This document shows positions 56,104 through 64,000 of a stretch of 64,000 bases of DNA, piece by piece. This DNA is from Desulfobacteraceae bacterium (lineage in GTDB: Bacteria > Desulfobacterota > Desulfobacteria > Desulfobacterales > Desulfosarcinaceae), in assembly GCA_027068085.1 (NCBI GenBank), contig JAMOUQ010000029.1:62001-126000 (forward strand), in the 5' to 3' direction. The stretch's first letter is position 1. The number at the start of each line of letters is the position of its first letter. The position numbers were made by a program, and so were the translations under genes. The notes below the pieces were generated by a model that did not search any database, was not told the origin of the DNA, and saw nothing but the letters and a program-made list of their open reading frames with translations.

Positions 56104-57547
56104 AAGGCTGCCGGTTGAGGCCGGCAACTTCGCTTTCCGGGGTCAGCAAAACCCGTTTCAGGTCGAGGCCGTACTTTTTCATCCTGTTCCAGACCGTTAC
56201 CCTGTTTATCCCCAGAATCCGGGCCGCCCGGGTCTGGTTGCCGCCGGTGCGCTGCAGGGCTGCTATCAGGGCGGCCTTTTCGCGGGCCTCTTTTTCTGAT
56301 TTCAGACCCGGACCGGCCGGCATCCCGGCCGGGGGGGCAGAAGATGCGGTCCGAGTTTGCCTGTTGCCGATGGTGCGCGGCAGATGATCCGGGGTGATCA
56401 GCTCGCCGGTGGCCACCACGAAGGCGTACTCCAGGGCGCTTTTTAGCTCGCGCACGTTGCCCGGCCAGTCATGATTCATGAATATCTCCATCGCTTCCAC
56501 CGACAGGGCCTGGATAGGCTTGCCGGTTTTTTGCTGCAGCCGTTTGATGAAGGTGTTTACCAGCAGGGGGATGTCTTCTGGCCGCCGGGTCAGGACAGGC
56601 AGATGGATGGGAATCACGTTGATCCTGAAAAACAGATCCTGCCGGAACTGGCCCCTGGCGATAAGCTCTTCCAGATCCTTGTTGGTGGCCGCAATGATGC
56701 GGGCGTCGGTGGATACCGGAGTGTGATCCCCGACCCTTTCGAATTGTTTGGTCTCCAGCACCCGCAACAGTTTCACCTGGATCGACAGGGGAATGTCTCC
56801 GATTTCGTCCAGAAAAATATCCCCTCCGTCGGCGGCTTCGAAACGTCCCTGGCGGTTCTGGTAAGCTCCGGTGAAAGCTCCCTTGACGTGGCCGAAAAGC
56901 TCGCTTTCCAGCAAAGATTCGTTCAGGGCGGCGCAGTTTAGCTGGACGAAGGGGCCGTTTTTACGCCTTCCAAGACTGTGAATGGCATGGGCCACCAGTT
57001 CCTTGCCCGTGCCGGTGGGGCCGTAGATCATCACCGGGGCATCGCTTTGGGCCGCTTTCTGAACGATTTCGTAGACGGCCTGCATGGCCGGAGAGCGGCC
57101 CACCAGGCCGCAGAGCCCCTCCTGTTCGTTGAGCCGGCGGGCAAGCTGGTGGTATTTTTGCTCCAGCCGCTCCATCTCCGACATGTCTGTCAGGGTTTCC
57201 ACCGCTCCCATGGCCTTGCCGCTGTCGTCCTTGAGGATGGCGGCGTTTTTCATCACCGGAATGAACATTCCGTCCTTGCGGCGGATGTGACAGCGACAGG
57301 CGAAATTTTCTTCCATATCGAAGAGCTTGCACCATTTTCCGGTCCTTGTGGCGGCCAGGCCCTCACATGCGTCACAGTGCATCAGGGTGCACGGCTTGCC
57401 GATGATCTCTTCGGCCCGGTATCCGGTTATCTCTTCGAAGGCCCGGTTGACGGTGATTATGGTTCCTTCCGAGCCGATCAGGATCAGCCCTTCGCTCATT
57501 GTGTGCACTATCCGCTTCCAGTAGCTGTTGATTTCGTGTTCGTTCAT
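56102..57547 (-). CDS. Sigma-54-dependent activator with cysteine-rich PAS domain
   Basis: 481 residues from ATG 57547. The PAS domain (about 10-125) carries seven cysteines in CTLMHCDACEGLAATRTG, KWCKLF and NFACRCHIRR, a candidate metal/redox site. The AAA+ domain (about 155-385) has Walker A GPTGTGKELVAH, the sigma-54 contact loop GAFTGAYQNRQGRFE, Walker B GGDIFLDEIGD, and NHDWPGNVRELKSALEYAFV. A Fis helix-turn-helix closes the protein (QRTGGNQTRAARILGINRVT). No receiver domain, so the PAS is the sensor. It is divergent from a sigma-54-promoted operon and very probably controls it. Confidence 0.93.
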   Translation of the reverse strand: MNEHEINSYWKRIVHTMSEGLILIGSEGTIITVNRAFEEITGYRAEEIIGKPCTLMHCDACEGLAATRTGKWCKLFDMEENFACRCHIRRKDGMFIPVMKNAAILKDDSGKAMGAVETLTDMSEMERLEQKYHQLARRLNEQEGLCGLVGRSPAMQAVYEIVQKAAQSDAPVMIYGPTGTGKELVAHAIHSLGRRKNGPFVQLNCAALNESLLESELFGHVKGAFTGAYQNRQGRFEAADGGDIFLDEIGDIPLSIQVKLLRVLETKQFERVGDHTPVSTDARIIAATNKDLEELIARGQFRQDLFFRINVIPIHLPVLTRRPEDIPLLVNTFIKRLQQKTGKPIQALSVEAMEIFMNHDWPGNVRELKSALEYAFVVATGELITPDHLPRTIGNRQTRTASSAPPAGMPAGPGLKSEKEAREKAALIAALQRTGGNQTRAARILGINRVTVWNRMKKYGLDLKRVLLTPESEVAGLNRQP

Positions 57548-57593
57548 CAGGACTCCGGTTTTTTTCGGCTCGGGTAACAATTAGCTTGCCAGT

Positions 57594-57625
57594 GTTTAAA
57601 CAAGCATTTAAACTATCGTTTAAAC
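57594..57625. promoter_or_regulatory. Three GTTTAAAC-type boxes at 12-bp spacing (probable activator site)
   Basis: GTTTAAAC at 57594-57601, ATTTAAAC at 57606-57613 and GTTTAAAC at 57618-57625 repeat at exactly 12 bases. Two of the three are self-palindromic. They lie about 205-235 bases upstream of the predicted sigma-54 start, a usual place for an upstream activator sequence, and 47 bases before the regulator's own ATG. Confidence 0.65.
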
Positions 57626-57802
57626 GATTGTCAATGAGTATCGCTTTCCGGGTTACGGTAAATCGCGCCGACTGCGTGACTCTTCTGACCGGTTTCCTGT
57701 CCGTTCTCTTTGCCCGGTCCGGTATGGCTGGCCGGATTGCCGGGCTTTAAGCCGATGAATTCATGCTGCCCGGAGCCGTCCGCTTCCGGTGCCTGATCTG
57801 TC

Positions 57803-57818
57803 AGGTATGATTTTTGCA
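57803..57818 (+). promoter_or_regulatory. Sigma-54 (-24/-12) promoter of the cytochrome operon
   Basis: AGGTATGATTTTTGCA matches the consensus TGGCACGATTTTTGCA at 13 of 16 positions, with the required GG and GC dinucleotides at the correct 12-base offset (57804 and 57816). Transcription would start near 57829, about 36 bases before the TusA-like ATG. Confidence 0.75.
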
Positions 57819-57864
57819 GCTTTCCATAAGTCGAATCAACATCCAAACCTGCTGGGGATAGCCG

Positions 57865-58101
57865 ATGGCCGGCAAAGCCATATTGAATCTTGCGGGAGTG
57901 TCCTGGCCCCTGTGCCTGATGAAATGTAACCAGGCTGTCCAGCAGATGCAGGCGGGCGCGACCCTGGAAGTTATCATGAAGGACGCCGATGTCGTCGACG
58001 ACATGGTCAGGCTGGTGACCCGCACCGGTCCTTGTGATGTGGAGGTCGTCAGGCATTCCAACCATATAAGCCTTTACCTGACCAAGCTGGAAAGAGTCTG
58101 A
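57865..58101 (+). CDS. TusA-like protein lacking the CPxP cysteine
   Basis: 78 residues with TusA/SirA layout: LNLAGVSWPLCLMKCNQAVQ, then QMQAGATLEVIMKDADVVDD, and a final strand HISLYLTKL. TusA proteins pass sulfane sulfur via the Cys of CPxP; here that position is Trp (SWPLC), but Cys17 and Cys21 are close by. A GGGGAT ribosome site precedes the ATG. It is the first gene after the sigma-54 promoter and 60 bases before the Fe-S subunit gene. Sulfur carriage is an inference from the fold; a structural or haem/protein-assembly role is possible. Confidence 0.7.
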   Translation: MAGKAILNLAGVSWPLCLMKCNQAVQQMQAGATLEVIMKDADVVDDMVRLVTRTGPCDVEVVRHSNHISLYLTKLERV

Positions 58102-58161
58102 CCGAAGGCGGGGCCGGAAATTGCCGTCCGTCCCCGGATAATTCAAACGGAGGAATAGCTT

Positions 58162-59076
58162 ATGAGGTTGAATCGTCGTGGGTTTTTCAAGGTGGTTGGC
58201 GCCGCCGGGGTTGCCGTAGCCGGCACCGGGCAAAATGCCGGCGCCTGGCATTCAAAAGCGCCCAAGGATCCCTACGGCTGCCTGGTGGATCTTACCCGCT
58301 GCATCGGCTGCCGCAAATGCGAGGAGGCCTGCAACCGTGTCAACCGATTGCCGCCGCCCGAGCTTCCCTTTGACGATCCCACGGTGCTGGATACCAGGAG
58401 AAGACCGACCGACAAGGCCTATACCGTCGTCAACCGGTATTACACCGGCAAGCTGGACGAGCGCAGCAAGCTGGTGCCCACCTTCGTCAAGATCCAGTGC
58501 ATGCACTGCCAGGACCCGGCCTGCGTGTCGGCCTGCATCGTGGGAGCCCTTACCAAGAAGGAAAACGGCGCGGTCCACTACGATGTCGGCAAGTGCATCG
58601 GCTGCCGTTACTGCATGGTGGCCTGTCCTTTCGAGATTCCGGCTTACGAGTACTACGATCCAATCACGCCGCGGGTAATGAAATGCACCTTCTGCTACGA
58701 GCGGATTTCCAAGCAAGGCGGGCTTCCGGGCTGTGCCGAGATCTGCCCGGTGGAGGCTTTGACCTTCGGAAAGCGCAGCACCCTGCTCGAAGTGGCCCGC
58801 AAGCGGATCAAGCAAGACCCGGCCCGCTACCTGGATCATATCTACGGAGAAAAGGAACTTGGCGGAACCTCCTGGATGTATATCTCCGGCGAGCCCTTCG
58901 AGTCTGTGGGCTTCCGCCCCTTGCCCGCAGAGCCGATTCCCAGGCTGACCGAGACCATCCAGCATTCCCTGTTCAGCTACCTCTGGTCGCCGGCCCTGCT
59001 TTTCGCCCTGCTGGGAGGACTTATGTGGAGCACTCACAAGAAACAAAACACTTCGGAAAAAGGAGGTGAGTCCTGA
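58162..59076 (+). CDS. Tat-exported 4Fe-4S electron-transfer subunit (HybA/DsrO-type)
   Basis: 304 residues. Twin-arginine signal [18 protein letters not shown]; four 4Fe-4S cysteine sets ([53 protein letters not shown] with CAEICPVEA); and a C-terminal transmembrane anchor ([14 protein letters not shown]). It would sit on the periplasmic face and pass electrons between the NrfD-type subunit and the cytochrome. Its stop overlaps the next start (TGATG). Confidence 0.93.
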   Translation: MRLNRRGFFKVVGAAGVAVAGTGQNAGAWHSKAPKDPYGCLVDLTRCIGCRKCEEACNRVNRLPPPELPFDDPTVLDTRRRPTDKAYTVVNRYYTGKLDERSKLVPTFVKIQCMHCQDPACVSACIVGALTKKENGAVHYDVGKCIGCRYCMVACPFEIPAYEYYDPITPRVMKCTFCYERISKQGGLPGCAEICPVEALTFGKRSTLLEVARKRIKQDPARYLDHIYGEKELGGTSWMYISGEPFESVGFRPLPAEPIPRLTETIQHSLFSYLWSPALLFALLGGLMWSTHKKQNTSEKGGES

Positions 59077-60281
59077 TGGATGCCCAGGCCTGTCCGGTCA
59101 ATCAACGCTTCTGGACTCCGGGAGTGGTGGTGCTGGCGTTTTTGATGGCCGCCGGCGCCGTTGCCATCGTGGCCCGCTTTGTCGGTGGAATAGGATACGT
59201 ATCGAATCTGAGCAACGCCCGTCCCTGGGGGATCTGGGTGGGAATCGACGTGGCCTCCGGAGTGGCCCTGGCCGCCGGCGGGTTCACCACCGGTTTCCTG
59301 GCTCACATCGCCGGCCGCCACTACTACGAGCCCATCGTCCGCCCGGCCCTGCTGACCGCAATGCTGGGATATACCTTCGTGGTCCTGGGGCTGATCATCG
59401 ACATCGGCCGTTCCTGGGCCATCTGGAAGCCGATGATCTTTCACAACACCAACTCGGTCCTTTTCGAGGTGGCCATGTGCGTAATGTTCTACCTCAACGT
59501 GCTTTACCTCGAGTTTGCGCCAATCGTGGTGGAGCGTTACAAGGGACGGGTGCGTCTGCCGGGGCTGCTGGCAATTTTCAACGGCCCGGCAGAAGCCCTG
59601 CTTTCCCTGGCGGATGCCGTTTTGCCCAAGATCATGTGGATTCTGATCATCGCCGGAGTGGTGCTTTCGTGCATGCACCAGTCCAGCCTGGGTTCGCTGA
59701 TGCTGATCGCCCCCACCAAGATCCATCCCCTGTGGTACACACCCATCCTGCCTTTGCTCTTTCTGACCTCGGCCATCGCCGTGGGTTATCCCATGGTGGT
59801 CTTTGAAACCACCATCATCACCAGTTCCCTGAAGCGCGACGGCGAGATGCATATCCTTGCCTCCCTTACCAGGATTACCATCTTCCTGCTCGGTTTCTAC
59901 ATGGTCCTCAAGGTCGGGGACATGGTGGTGCGGGGAACATACGTCTACCTTCTGGACGGAACCGCCCAGACGAATTCCTTTCTGGTGGAGTTGATCCTGG
60001 GTGTGATTGTCCCATGGGTGATGCTGCTTTGCCCGGCGGTCAGACGTTCGCGGCGGGCGCTTTTCATCGCCTGTACCATGATCGTGGGCGGGGTTCTGCT
60101 CAACCGCATCAACGTCTTTATCGTCGGATTTACCTCCAGGCTTTCCGACGGAAGCTATTTTCCATCTGTCAGTGAAATCCTGGTCACCGTAGGCTTGATA
60201 TCCGGTTTGATGTTCATCTACCGGGTTCTTGTGACTTATCTGCCCGTTTTGAGCGGTGCGCATCAGGAGGTGTCTTCATGA
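59076..60281 (+). CDS. NrfD/HybB-type polytopic membrane subunit
   Basis: 401 residues with about ten hydrophobic helices. HybB/NrfD features include RPWGIWVGIDVASGVALAAG near residue 48, GFLAHIAGRHYYEPIVRPAL, and a charged SCMHQSSLGSLMLIAPTK near 205. Such subunits exchange electrons with menaquinone and are found beside HybA-type Fe-S proteins in CISM-like complexes. It overlaps both neighbours (one and four bases). Confidence 0.93.
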   Translation: MDAQACPVNQRFWTPGVVVLAFLMAAGAVAIVARFVGGIGYVSNLSNARPWGIWVGIDVASGVALAAGGFTTGFLAHIAGRHYYEPIVRPALLTAMLGYTFVVLGLIIDIGRSWAIWKPMIFHNTNSVLFEVAMCVMFYLNVLYLEFAPIVVERYKGRVRLPGLLAIFNGPAEALLSLADAVLPKIMWILIIAGVVLSCMHQSSLGSLMLIAPTKIHPLWYTPILPLLFLTSAIAVGYPMVVFETTIITSSLKRDGEMHILASLTRITIFLLGFYMVLKVGDMVVRGTYVYLLDGTAQTNSFLVELILGVIVPWVMLLCPAVRRSRRALFIACTMIVGGVLLNRINVFIVGFTSRLSDGSYFPSVSEILVTVGLISGLMFIYRVLVTYLPVLSGAHQEVSS

Positions 60282-62371
60282 TGAAAACCCTGGATCGGGC
60301 GCGTACAAAGCGCGTTGCCGCATTGGTATTGCTGGCCTTTGCCCTGGTGGCCCGTACGGCTGCCCCGGCCCCGGCCGCCGCCAAGGCCGAAAAGCTGTCT
60401 CCGCCGCAAGGCTGGGTGGCACCGGACCGGCAACGGGCGATCGAGCGGGCCCATGAGAATGTCCCCTTTGTCAGCCAAGTAAAGGACGAGTGCTTCGTTT
60501 GCCGCCAGCAGAGGCTGCGCAACGAAGGTTACGGTATCGACGATATCACCGATGCCTGTTTCCTGCTGGACAGCCCCATAATCAAGAAGCGGTCCGACCA
60601 GTACATGCCGGTGCGCTTCATGCACAGCAAACATGCCGCCGCCCTGAACGATTGCACCGTCTGCCACCACCTGCGGCCGGCAGACCCCCAGGGCAAGGAG
60701 ACCAGCCGCTGCGTGGCTTGCCACCGGCAGGCCTTCGATCCCCGTCATCCCGACAGGGTCGGGCTCAAGGCGGCCTACCATCTGCGCTGCATCGGCTGCC
60801 ACGAACAGATGCACAAGGGGCCGGTGGACTGTCTGGGATGTCACGACAAGAATGTCCCCGACCACAACCGGCTCGTCGAATTGCCGGATCACCCCAAACC
60901 TTCCCAGGTCACTGTCGAATGCCTGCGCTGCCACAAGCGGCAGGGCCGGGAAATGCTGAAGACCGCCCACTGGCTGTGGCGCGGCAATTCGGCCTATACC
61001 ATGGGCCGGCGCAAGGAGGTTCAAAGCGGCAAAGGCACCAATGCCGTCAACAACTTCTGAGTGAGCATCATCAGCAACGAGGCTCGTTGCACAAGTTGTC
61101 ACGCAGGCTACGGATGGAAAGACAAAAATTTCGACTTCAAAGACATGACCAAAATCGATTGCCTGGTGTGCCATGACACCACCGGCACGTACAGGAAGAT
61201 ACCCACCGGCGCCGGCATGCCGGACCCCAAGGTCGACCTGGTAAAGGTGGCCAAAAACGTGGGCCACAGCTCGAGGGCCACCTGCGGCAAGTGCCATTTC
61301 AACGGCGGCGGGGGCGAGGCCATCAAGCATGCCGATCTGTCAAGGCAGCTGCTTTATCCCGGCCGCGACTGCGACGTCCACATGGGCGGCTACGATTTCC
61401 GGTGCAGCTACTGTCACAAGACCCGCAACCACAAGATAGCCGGCCGCAGCTCTTCGGTGGCCGTGGTGGAAGGGATCAAGAACTGTGAAGACTGCCATAC
61501 TTCCCAGCCCCACAGCTGTAACAGTCTGCTCGATCCCCACCTGAACAAGCACTGCAAGACCATTGCCTGTAACACCTGCCATTCTCCCCTGTATGCCAAG
61601 TGCAAGCCCACCAAGGTCTGGTGGGACTGGTCCAAGGCCGGCGATAAAAAACGCAAGGCCCGCAAGGACAAGTACGGCATGCCGGATTATCACTGGAAAA
61701 AGGGAGAGTTCAAGTGGGTCGAATCCGGCAAGCCGGTCTATGCCTGGTTCAACGGCTATACCAAGCGGGTGCTGCTGAAAGACAAGATCGATCTTGACGC
61801 CGATCATATCGACCTGACCGCTCCGGTAGGCTCCATCAAGGACCCCAACGCCAAGATCACCCCCTTCAAGCTGATGAAAGGGATCCAGGGGGCGGACGCC
61901 CAGTACGGCTACCTGCTGGTGCCTCATCTTTTTCCCCGCGGCAAGGATGACAAGACCGCCTACTGGAAGAATCTGGACTGGGACAAGGCCTTTGCCGACG
62001 GCATGAAGACTGCCGGCATACCATACAGCGGCAAGTACAAGTGGGTGGAAACCTGGATGTACTGGCGGGTGGAGCATGAAGTGATGCCGGCCGACAAGGC
62101 CCTGGGTTGCGTGAAGTGCCATGAAAGTCTCAAGGGCCCGCGCAGTTGTGACCGCTGCCACCAGGACGGCCGCAGTGAAAAGTACAGGAAGCTGGCCTTT
62201 CAGGGGATCGACTTCCGCGAGCTCAAGCTCAAGGGCAGGGACGTGGAGCACCTGATCGACACCACCGATTATGTCGACTTCAAGGCCCTGGGCTACAAGG
62301 GAGACCCCATAATATACGGCGGCCGCTTCAAGAGAATGCCCATGGGATACAAGGCCGAGGACTGTAAATAG
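60278..62371 (+). CDS. 13-haem cytochrome c, octahaem tetrathionate reductase family, predicted selenoprotein (UGA at codon 261)
   Basis: 697 residues if TGA 61058-61060 is selenocysteine. A signal peptide (VAALVLLAFALVARTAAPAP) precedes 13 CxxCH sites. Four N-terminal sites (from about residue 126: CTVCH, CVACH, CIGCH, CLGCH) form a tetrahaem part; CLRCH onward matches the octahaem family, with one extra CDRCH at the end. The UGA falls in NNF-UGA-VSIISNEARCTSCHAGYGW, where relatives have NNFC; from memory, this Cys lines the active site of Shewanella OTR. Downstream motifs CLVCHDTTGTY, CGKCHFNGGGGEAIKHADLS and WWDWSKAG are conserved. It overlaps nrfD. Substrate: a sulfur or nitrogen oxyanion, not determinable. 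Confidence 0.85.
61074..61090 (+). promoter_or_regulatory. Candidate SECIS stem-loop of the cytochrome gene
   Basis: GCAACGA (61074-61080) pairs perfectly with TCGTTGC (61084-61090); opening the last A-T pair leaves loop AGGCT. The loop begins about 20 bases after the UGA and has a G in its second position, both as expected for bacterial SECIS elements. Confidence 0.7.
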
Positions 62372-62390
62372 AGGCCCTTTTCTGCAACCA

Positions 62391-62427
62391 AAAGCGGCGG
62401 GGAGGCAAAGATCCTTCCCGCCGCTTT
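62391..62427. terminator. Strong bidirectional terminator between convergent genes
   Basis: A 15-base stem (62391-62405 with 62413-62427, one G-U pair), loop CAAAGAT, with AAA at the left foot and TTT at the right. It ends the cytochrome operon on one strand and the aldehyde oxidoreductase on the other. Confidence 0.8.
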
Positions 62428-62484
62428 CTGTTTCCTGTCAACCGGAATTGAAACCCTAAACCCGGCCTTGGCGACCTGCGGGTT

Positions 62485-64000
62485 TTAGAAATTGAAAACC
62501 GTGTCCAGTTCTTCGTCGCTTACCGCAAAGGTCACGTTGTGGGGCGCCAGGGGCTCTTTCTTGAAGTAGTCCGGCAGCCGGTCGTGCTTGCTGGTGAACC
62601 CTGCGGCGGCATTGAAGGCCCGCTCGGTTCTGAGGACCGATTTGCCCAGTTCGGCCACGTCGTCGGCGGTCAGGGGCTGGCCGTTGAAAGCCGAGATAAG
62701 GTCGAGCAGCGCCTGGAATGTCTCCGGCTGATCCATTACGGCAAAAGCGATGAAAAGGCACATGCCGGTGGAATCGATGGCCGCGGTGGTGATCTGCAGG
62801 TTGCGCGAAAGTTCCACCTGCCCTTCGGGCTTGAGGGGATCCACGCTGCCGCCCACACCCAGGATGTTGGTGGCCACGGCGTAGCCGGCGGTATGGTCGG
62901 CCCCCATGGGGGTGGTGGCGTAGGTGACGGCAACTCCCTGGACGGCCCGCGGATCGTAAGCCGGCATGGACTGGCCCTTGACCACCGGTACCCGCTCGAC
63001 ACCGAAGACCTTGCCGGTAACGGCCGCGCCGCTGCCGAGAATCCTTCCCAGCGGGGTTCCCTGGCCGACTTCCTTGACCAGGCCGATGGCGGCCTCGGCA
63101 TCGCCGAACTTGGCCAGTCCGGCTTCCATGGCCACGGCGATGGTGGCGCCCATCTCGATGGTGTCCAGCCCGAAATCGTCGTCCAGCCGGTCCAGCATGG
63201 CGATGGCGTCCAGGTCGTCGATGCCGCAGTTGCCCCCGTGGGCCCAGACGGTTTCGTATTCGGGCTGCTTGGTCAGGTAGTTGCCGTTTTTGTCGTAGAA
63301 GGTGCCCGAGCAGCGGATAACACAACCCCGGTGGCAGCCCAGGGTGGCCGAGCCCTCACCGCCGCGGCTGTTTTCCAGCTCGGCCTGGGCCTCTCCCGAA
63401 ATCTTGGACGCACCCTCGAACTGTCCCTTTGAAAAATTGCGGGTGGGATAAGCCCCGGCTTCGTTGATGACGTTGGTCAGCACGTTGGTGCCGTAGGCCG
63501 GCAGCCCCTGTCCGGTGACGGCATGGCTCTTGAGCCCGGCCACGAAAGCCTTGTTGGCTTCGCGGAACTTGTCCGGATCCTTGGGCTTGCGGGCGCTGCA
63601 GCCGGCATCGTCCACCACGATCACCTTGACACCTTTGGAACCCATGACCGCGCCTACTCCGCCCCGGCCGGCGTGGCGGGTGGGCCGCTGCTCCATGTCG
63701 GTAAAGGCGATGGAGGCGGCCGACAGTTTCATCTCGCCCGCCTGGCCGATGGAGATGCAGCTCACCTTGTCTCCGTAAAGCTTGTTCATCCTGGCAACCG
63801 TGTCGTAGTTGCCCAGCATCTTAAGATCGTCGGCCGGCTCGACCTTGACCCCGTCTTTGTCGATGACGATTTTATACAGCTTGTCACCGGCCGGCTTGCC
63901 TTCCAGAACGATGGCGGCGTAGCCCAGCCGGGCCAGCATCTGGGAGGGCTGACCGCCGGAGTTGGCCTCCTTGATGCCTCCGGTCAGGGGGCTTTTGCAG
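62485..64000 (-). CDS. Aldehyde:ferredoxin oxidoreductase, second copy (N-terminus cut by window edge)
   Basis: 505 visible residues of a second AOR-family enzyme; about 100 N-terminal residues lie beyond the window. It enters at KSPLTGGIKEANSGGQPSQM, the cofactor loop. Then MEQRPTRHAGRGGVGAVMGS, the cluster cysteines CHRGCVIRC near the middle, and a final segment SGTFYDKNGNYLTKQPEYET. The short GGQPSQ and TRHAGRGG features differ from the copy at 16.2 kb (RSGLGAVMGS), so the two are paralogues rather than a recent duplication. It converges on the cytochrome operon. Confidence 0.92.
   Translation of the reverse strand, partial: CKSPLTGGIKEANSGGQPSQMLARLGYAAIVLEGKPAGDKLYKIVIDKDGVKVEPADDLKMLGNYDTVARMNKLYGDKVSCISIGQAGEMKLSAASIAFTDMEQRPTRHAGRGGVGAVMGSKGVKVIVVDDAGCSARKPKDPDKFREANKAFVAGLKSHAVTGQGLPAYGTNVLTNVINEAGAYPTRNFSKGQFEGASKISGEAQAELENSRGGEGSATLGCHRGCVIRCSGTFYDKNGNYLTKQPEYETVWAHGGNCGIDDLDAIAMLDRLDDDFGLDTIEMGATIAVAMEAGLAKFGDAEAAIGLVKEVGQGTPLGRILGSGAAVTGKVFGVERVPVVKGQSMPAYDPRAVQGVAVTYATTPMGADHTAGYAVATNILGVGGSVDPLKPEGQVELSRNLQITTAAIDSTGMCLFIAFAVMDQPETFQALLDLISAFNGQPLTADDVAELGKSVLRTERAFNAAAGFTSKHDRLPDYFKKEPLAPHNVTFAVSDEELDTVFNF

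Noticed and set aside
57726..57742. TGGCTGGCCGGATTGCC as a sigma-54 promoter
   Set aside because: The GG-to-GC offset is 13 rather than 12 bases and the match is poorer than at 57803.
61061..62371. Cytochrome as two genes, the second starting at GTG 61061
   Set aside because: The GTG directly follows the TGA without a ribosome site or a signal peptide, and a periplasmic cytochrome fragment without export signal would not be matured; the octahaem fold needs both parts.

Overview
The window is high-GC bacterial DNA (roughly 60% GC by eye) and reads like a chromosome segment of an anaerobic Desulfobacterota (former Deltaproteobacteria) species. Supporting this are two tungsten-type aldehyde:ferredoxin oxidoreductases, a siroheme-decarboxylase-type AhbB, a PxxKW cysteine-rich protein, a TIGR03545/TIGR03546-like pair, a multihaem cytochrome with HybA/NrfD-type membrane partners, a sigma-54 activator, Kdo/lipid A genes (Gram-negative) and two genes that appear to read UGA as selenocysteine. 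No tRNA, rRNA, CRISPR array, transposase or prophage was seen.

Layout. 1-5.6 kb: PhoH-like ATPase (cut by the edge), CvpA, MazG, two small orphan flagellar-type genes, a NUDIX hydrolase, a class II aldolase and a DUF4124 protein. 5.9-11.8 kb: LpoA-like lipoprotein, waaA, phosphofructokinase, kdsD. 12-18.2 kb: PxxKW protein, aminotransferase plus ClC channel, ferredoxin plus aldehyde oxidoreductase. 18.4-26 kb: secreted protein, adenine deaminase, mtnA, AhbB-like protein, B12-binding radical SAM protein, TIGR03545/03546. 26.4-31.4 kb: DMT transporter, an alpha/beta hydrolase broken by an in-frame TAG, gltA, upp and small genes. 31.5-38 kb: priA, a phosphodiesterase, then a run containing a DUF1573 protein with in-frame UGA, a HAD phosphatase and a large putative SidJ-related pseudokinase. 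38.3-45.2 kb: polA, a palindromic intergenic repeat, queF, a lipoprotein, dus, DUF1848. 45.6-51.6 kb: a complete five-gene oligopeptide-type ABC transporter. 51.6-55.8 kb: a fadN-fadA beta-oxidation operon behind a perfect 20-bp palindrome of the FadR/TetR type. 56.1-62.4 kb: a sigma-54 activator divergent from a sigma-54-promoted operon encoding a TusA-like protein, a Tat-exported four-cluster Fe-S protein, an NrfD-type membrane subunit and a 13-haem cytochrome. The window ends inside a second aldehyde oxidoreductase.

The most notable locus is 56.1-62.4 kb. The last gene is an octahaem tetrathionate-reductase-family cytochrome, fused to extra N-terminal haems, whose conserved cysteine just before the second octahaem-domain CxxCH is encoded by UGA, with a stem-loop at bacterial SECIS distance. 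A good -24/-12 promoter and three GTTTAAAC boxes at exact 12-bp spacing lie between the activator and the operon, so the control circuit can be read from the DNA. A second UGA-for-Cys replacement, also followed by a correctly placed stem-loop, is in the DUF1573 gene 26 kb away; two independent cases make selenocysteine insertion much likelier than two errors. The selenium insertion machinery (selA, selB, selC, selD) is not in this window.
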